A DNA stretch of 16,030 bases from JAMCXS01 sp046705545. Lineage in GTDB: Bacteria > Acidobacteriota > Terriglobia > UBA7540. The position numbers were made by a program, and so were the translations under genes. Positions 15,620 through 16,030 of this stretch are shown here, in pieces (positions within the stretch are counted from its first letter, which is position 1; each line of letters starts with the position of its first letter). The notes under the pieces are model-generated. The model saw only the letters and a list, made by a program, of their open reading frames with translations. It was not told the DNA's origin and did no database searches. The DNA is taken from NCBI GenBank assembly GCA_046705545.1, contig JBJKQF010000203.1:1-16030 (forward strand), read 5' to 3'.

Positions 15620-15670
15620 CGAGCCAAGACCCGCACGCTTAAAATATGGGTCTGCGTTTGTATCTACCTG

Positions 15671-16030
15671 CTAGAAAGGAATATCGTCGTCTGTAATCTC
15701 AGACTCTGTAATCGCCGGGGTGAAGCTTGCTAGCGCACCAGCAAAGGGCTTTATCCAGGGGTTGTCGGGATCCTCTCCGTCCCACGGGTCAGACGCCCAA
15801 CCATCCACTAGCTCCTTGAATCGTGAGTCCCCTGCATCGAGTCCGTCGTTGATGGCGGCAATAAGCCGAGCAGGTGGAGAGTCTAAGCATGACTGTACAT
15901 GCGGAATGAAATAGGCGAAGACATAATCCTGCTGTGTAGCATCCTTTGAGCGAAGCTTATCGCTCAAAGCGCGCCACAGCTCGCTTTTAAGGGTAAACTG
16001 CTTGATGATATTGGTACCCCACGTACCTAG
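15671..16030 (-). CDS. C-terminal part of an unrecognised protein ending in an SSB-type tip (DDDIPF)
   Basis: The minus-strand frame is open from the stop (TAG, 15671-15673) to the right edge, giving at least 120 residues with no start needed inside the window; a TTG at 15967 is possible but the frame continues as protein-like sequence beyond it (IIKQFTLKSELWRALSDKL). The visible part has a helical section (QDYVFAYFIPHVQSCLDSPPARLIAAI), a Trp/Asp-rich segment (WASDPWDGEDPDNPWIKPF) and an acidic tail ESEITDDDIPF at the very C-terminus. That last hexapeptide is the tip by which SSB recruits PriA, RecQ, RecO, exonuclease I and others. No OB fold is visible in this part. The base composition is less GC-rich than its neighbours, so the gene may be acquired. 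A DNA replication or repair role is inference. Confidence 0.65.
   Translation of the reverse strand, partial: LGTWGTNIIKQFTLKSELWRALSDKLRSKDATQQDYVFAYFIPHVQSCLDSPPARLIAAINDGLDAGDSRFKELVDGWASDPWDGEDPDNPWIKPFAGALASFTPAITESEITDDDIPF

Larger units (their letters stand above)
15353..15670. other. 318-base repeat-rich intergenic region upstream of panD
   Basis: No gene was found here. The region holds a perfect inverted repeat (15384-15408), the 7-base-unit repeat copy C (15508-15557) and copy 2 of the 20-base dispersed repeat (15600-15619). No consensus promoter for panD was recognised. Confidence 0.6.

Overview
The window is GC-rich chromosomal DNA, most likely from an uncultured Acidobacteriota. 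The best lineage marker is a secreted protein with the 'VWFA-related Acidobacterial domain' (10986-13136). A GH97 glycosidase, a protein carrying an NALKHGL motif and a 23S-intervening-sequence-type four-helix bundle protein fit that assignment. All genes are compact and most have clear Shine-Dalgarno sequences. No rRNA, tRNA, CRISPR array or recognisable transposase was seen.

Layout. Positions 1-228 are the 3' end of a + strand gene with a beta-rich C-terminus. It converges on a large secreted GH97 glycosidase (281-2323, -). Divergent from that is a Bcp/AhpC-like peroxiredoxin (2743-3198, +), which converges through a GC-rich hairpin on a 926-residue UPF0182 membrane protein (3376-6156, -). 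A 580-base gap with no confident gene separates it from a lipoprotein fused to a DUF5684-like membrane domain (6737-7456, +). That gene converges on citramalate synthase cimA (7561-9162, -), a step towards isoleucine. Divergent from cimA is a basic NALKHGL-motif protein (9365-10138, +) with the best sigma-70 promoter in the window. A VOC/glyoxalase-fold protein (10205-10615, -) follows, then the VWFA-related protein. A two-gene minus-strand operon, DUF4242 then DUF4188 (14034 down to 13150), converges on the VWFA gene with 13 bases between.

The right end (about 14.2-16.0 kb) differs in character. It holds a four-helix bundle gene (14306-14797, -), panD (14996-15352, -; beta-alanine for pantothenate) and the 3' end of a minus-strand gene running off the right edge (15671-16030) whose product ends DDDIPF, the peptide that ends SSB proteins. 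Scattered here are AT-rich repeats built from 7-base units (consensus RATYTSA). They lie on both sides of the four-helix bundle gene and upstream of panD, and a related string is read in frame inside the four-helix bundle gene. The left end of the copy before the gene and the right end of the copy after it together equal the single 50-base copy near 15.5 kb. This suggests that the gene travels inside, or was inserted into, this repeat.

The genes do not form one pathway. The cimA and panD genes are anabolic housekeeping, GH97 is for carbohydrate breakdown, and several envelope or redox proteins are interleaved. The most interesting observations are the repeat/four-helix bundle cassette and the SSB-like C-terminal tip on an unrecognised protein.
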